Positions 15,470 to 15,581 of a stretch of 15,581 bases of DNA are shown one piece after another. The notes beneath the pieces are model-generated. The model was not told where the DNA came from and did not search any database. It saw only the letters and a list, made by a program, of their open reading frames with translations. The number at the start of each line of letters is the position of its first letter. Position 1 is the first letter of the stretch. The stretch spans positions 1 to 15,581 of the forward strand of contig JAHHMJ010000407.1 in NCBI GenBank assembly GCA_018678395.1, in the 5' to 3' direction. Source of the DNA: Gemmatimonadota bacterium. GTDB lineage: Bacteria > Gemmatimonadota > Gemmatimonadetes > Longimicrobiales > Gaopeijiaceae. A program made the position numbers and the translations under genes.

Positions 15470-15581
15470 GTCACCCGGTTCCAGAACGGACGTGGCCCGG
15501 TTCCGGCGAACGGGCGGTGGGCCGGCTCGGGCGAATCGGGGTGGGCCGGCTCGGGCGAATCGGGGTGGCCCGGTTCGGGCG
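15470..15581. repeat. Tandem repeat array, period about 24 bp, running off the window edge
   Basis: Two identical 24-bp units lie head to tail at 15517-15540 and 15541-15564 (GTGGGCCGGCTCGGGCGAAT plus CGGG). A third, diverged copy begins at 15565 (GTGGCCCGGTTCGGGCG) and is cut by the window end. A 25-bp variant precedes them at 15492-15516 and a poorer 22-bp version at 15470-15491. The 25-bp and 22-bp units break a reading frame, so it is probably non-coding. It lies about 100 bp upstream of the transglycosylase start. Confidence 0.75.

Noticed and set aside
15470..15581. CRISPR array at the right edge
   Set aside because: The 24-bp units abut with no unique spacers and no cas gene is near, so this is a plain tandem repeat.
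15470..15581. Repeat-encoded octapeptide protein (VGRLGRIG-type on +, HPDSPEPA-type on -)
   Set aside because: The 24-bp units would keep frame, but the flanking 25- and 22-bp units do not, and no start codon or domain supports coding.

Overview
This is a strongly GC-rich bacterial chromosomal window. It carries a PadR regulator followed by an ADOP-type 'duplicated orphan' permease, a DUF5916 / CBM9-like outer-membrane protein with a predicted C-terminal beta-barrel, and a fused aspartokinase-homoserine dehydrogenase. This mixture suggests a Gram-negative from Gemmatimonadota or, less likely, Acidobacteriota. That placement is inferred from gene families only. No rRNA, tRNA, transposase, CRISPR array or phage gene was found.

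Left part (1-6089), all + strand: the C-terminal 299 residues of a GMC-type FAD oxidoreductase are joined by ATGA stop/start overlaps to two tandem paralogous ZIP-family metal transporters. A DUF5916 protein follows, which needs a non-ATG start. After a 164-nt gap with a small AT-rich, promoter-like island comes an Old Yellow Enzyme-type alkene reductase.

Middle part (6118-10989), - strand: a long hairpin at 6118-6158 separates the alkene reductase from a convergent cluster. In transcription order this cluster is padR, the ADOP permease (GTGA overlap with padR) and a single-chain ABC exporter 73 nt further on. It is probably one PadR-controlled membrane-transport transcription unit.

Right part: the padR promoter region faces thrA (11204-13660, +), the bifunctional enzyme for the first and third steps from aspartate to homoserine. 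The divergent 214-bp gap holds an AT-rich inverted repeat suited to PadR binding and, nearer thrA, a 47-nt leader hairpin whose G-U pairs form only in the thrA-sense RNA. Convergent with thrA is a secreted MltD-like lytic transglycosylase with a LysM-like domain. Its 3' side holds what looks like the tail of a lost sugar-nucleotide epimerase/SDR gene. The window ends inside a short tandem repeat with a period near 24 bp.

Most of the window is ordinary housekeeping and transport content. The observations most worth following are non-coding: the thrA leader structure, the PadR operator candidate, the alternative ADOP starts and the edge repeat array. I see no convincing evidence for a wholly new multi-gene system.
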